From Tubiluchus corallicola (taxonomy: Eukaryota; Priapulida; Priapulimorpha; Priapulimorphida; Tubiluchidae), in contig JAQGDQ010000395.1 of the NCBI GenBank assembly GCA_030141605.1, positions 97,501 to 130,000 of the forward strand: a stretch of 32,500 nucleotides of DNA, written 5' to 3'. The position numbers and the translations under genes are program-made. The notes under the pieces were generated by a model, which saw only the letters and a program-made list of their open reading frames with translations, had not been told where the DNA came from and searched no databases. Positions 32,396 through 32,500 of this stretch are shown one piece after another (the first letter of the stretch is position 1; each line of letters starts with the position of its first letter).

Positions 32396-32500
32396 AATAA
32401 CAATTGAGTACTTACTATATTGTCGTTTCTGTTTAAAACTCGGCACTGTAGGAAGACAGTTTTATCCACTTCGGCAGTTACGTTTCTTGGAGTCGCAGAA
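32396..32500. other. Right-edge sequence, nothing recognised
   Basis: The 105 bases after the CAAA array contain only the diverged anchor motif described for that array. Confidence 0.4.

Noticed and set aside
32023-32469. Cys/Leu/Phe/Val-rich frames (LFVCLFVC-type) and Lys/Gln/Thr/Asn frames
   Set aside because: Entirely explained by the CAAA tetranucleotide array. These are not cysteine-rich proteins.

Overview
This is a window of animal nuclear DNA. It is AT-rich and gene-poor, and full of microsatellites, minisatellites and short mobile-element copies. The only coding sequence I can defend is a set of short exons with GT/AG borders, all on the minus strand. A metazoan 5S rRNA-type sequence and a two-Ig surface protein of the Dpr/DIP/zig-8/lachesin-like class suggest a bilaterian invertebrate, probably a protostome. 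The lineage cannot be fixed from the window alone.

Layout from left to right. Positions 1-4602 look like the first intron of a Rh-type (Rhesus) ammonium/CO2 channel gene. Its first coding exon is at 4603-4774 on the minus strand, and the rest of the gene would lie beyond the left edge. This intron holds a 56-60-bp tandem repeat, a 72-bp tandem repeat ending in a perfect palindrome, and a hAT-type non-autonomous transposon whose right target-site copy ends 39 bp from the splice donor. Upstream of the Rh exon is a 5S-rRNA-headed SINE (5054-5602) with a 10-bp target-site duplication. After it come a diverged three-unit repeat, the 3' end of a dead LINE, (AG)n and (AGT/AGC)n tracts and a 45/46-bp minisatellite (10131-11530).

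A second minus-strand gene runs leftward from beyond 22467 to 11977. Exon A (22257-22467) carries the second half of Ig domain 1, exon B (14683-14970) carries all of Ig domain 2, and exon C (11977-12104) carries a GPI-signal-like tail and the stop. The splice phases agree at both junctions. The signal peptide and the first half of Ig1 were not found and probably lie right of 22467, perhaps outside the window. The introns contain a tRNA-derived SINE, a LINE 3' end next to the exon B acceptor, several microsatellites, and a 25-copy, exactly 60-bp minisatellite.

From 22470 to 32500 I find no recognisable exon. The stretch holds two foldback-like elements (22618-23437 and 29186-29593), a second copy of the hAT element with a perfect 8-bp target duplication (23900-24376), a 31-bp minisatellite, possible LINE fragments and three long simple-sequence tracts at the right edge. 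The two genes are unrelated in function: one is an epithelial gas/ammonium channel and the other a neuronal-type adhesion protein. I see no cooperation between them. Most long open frames are artefacts of repeats whose period is a multiple of three.
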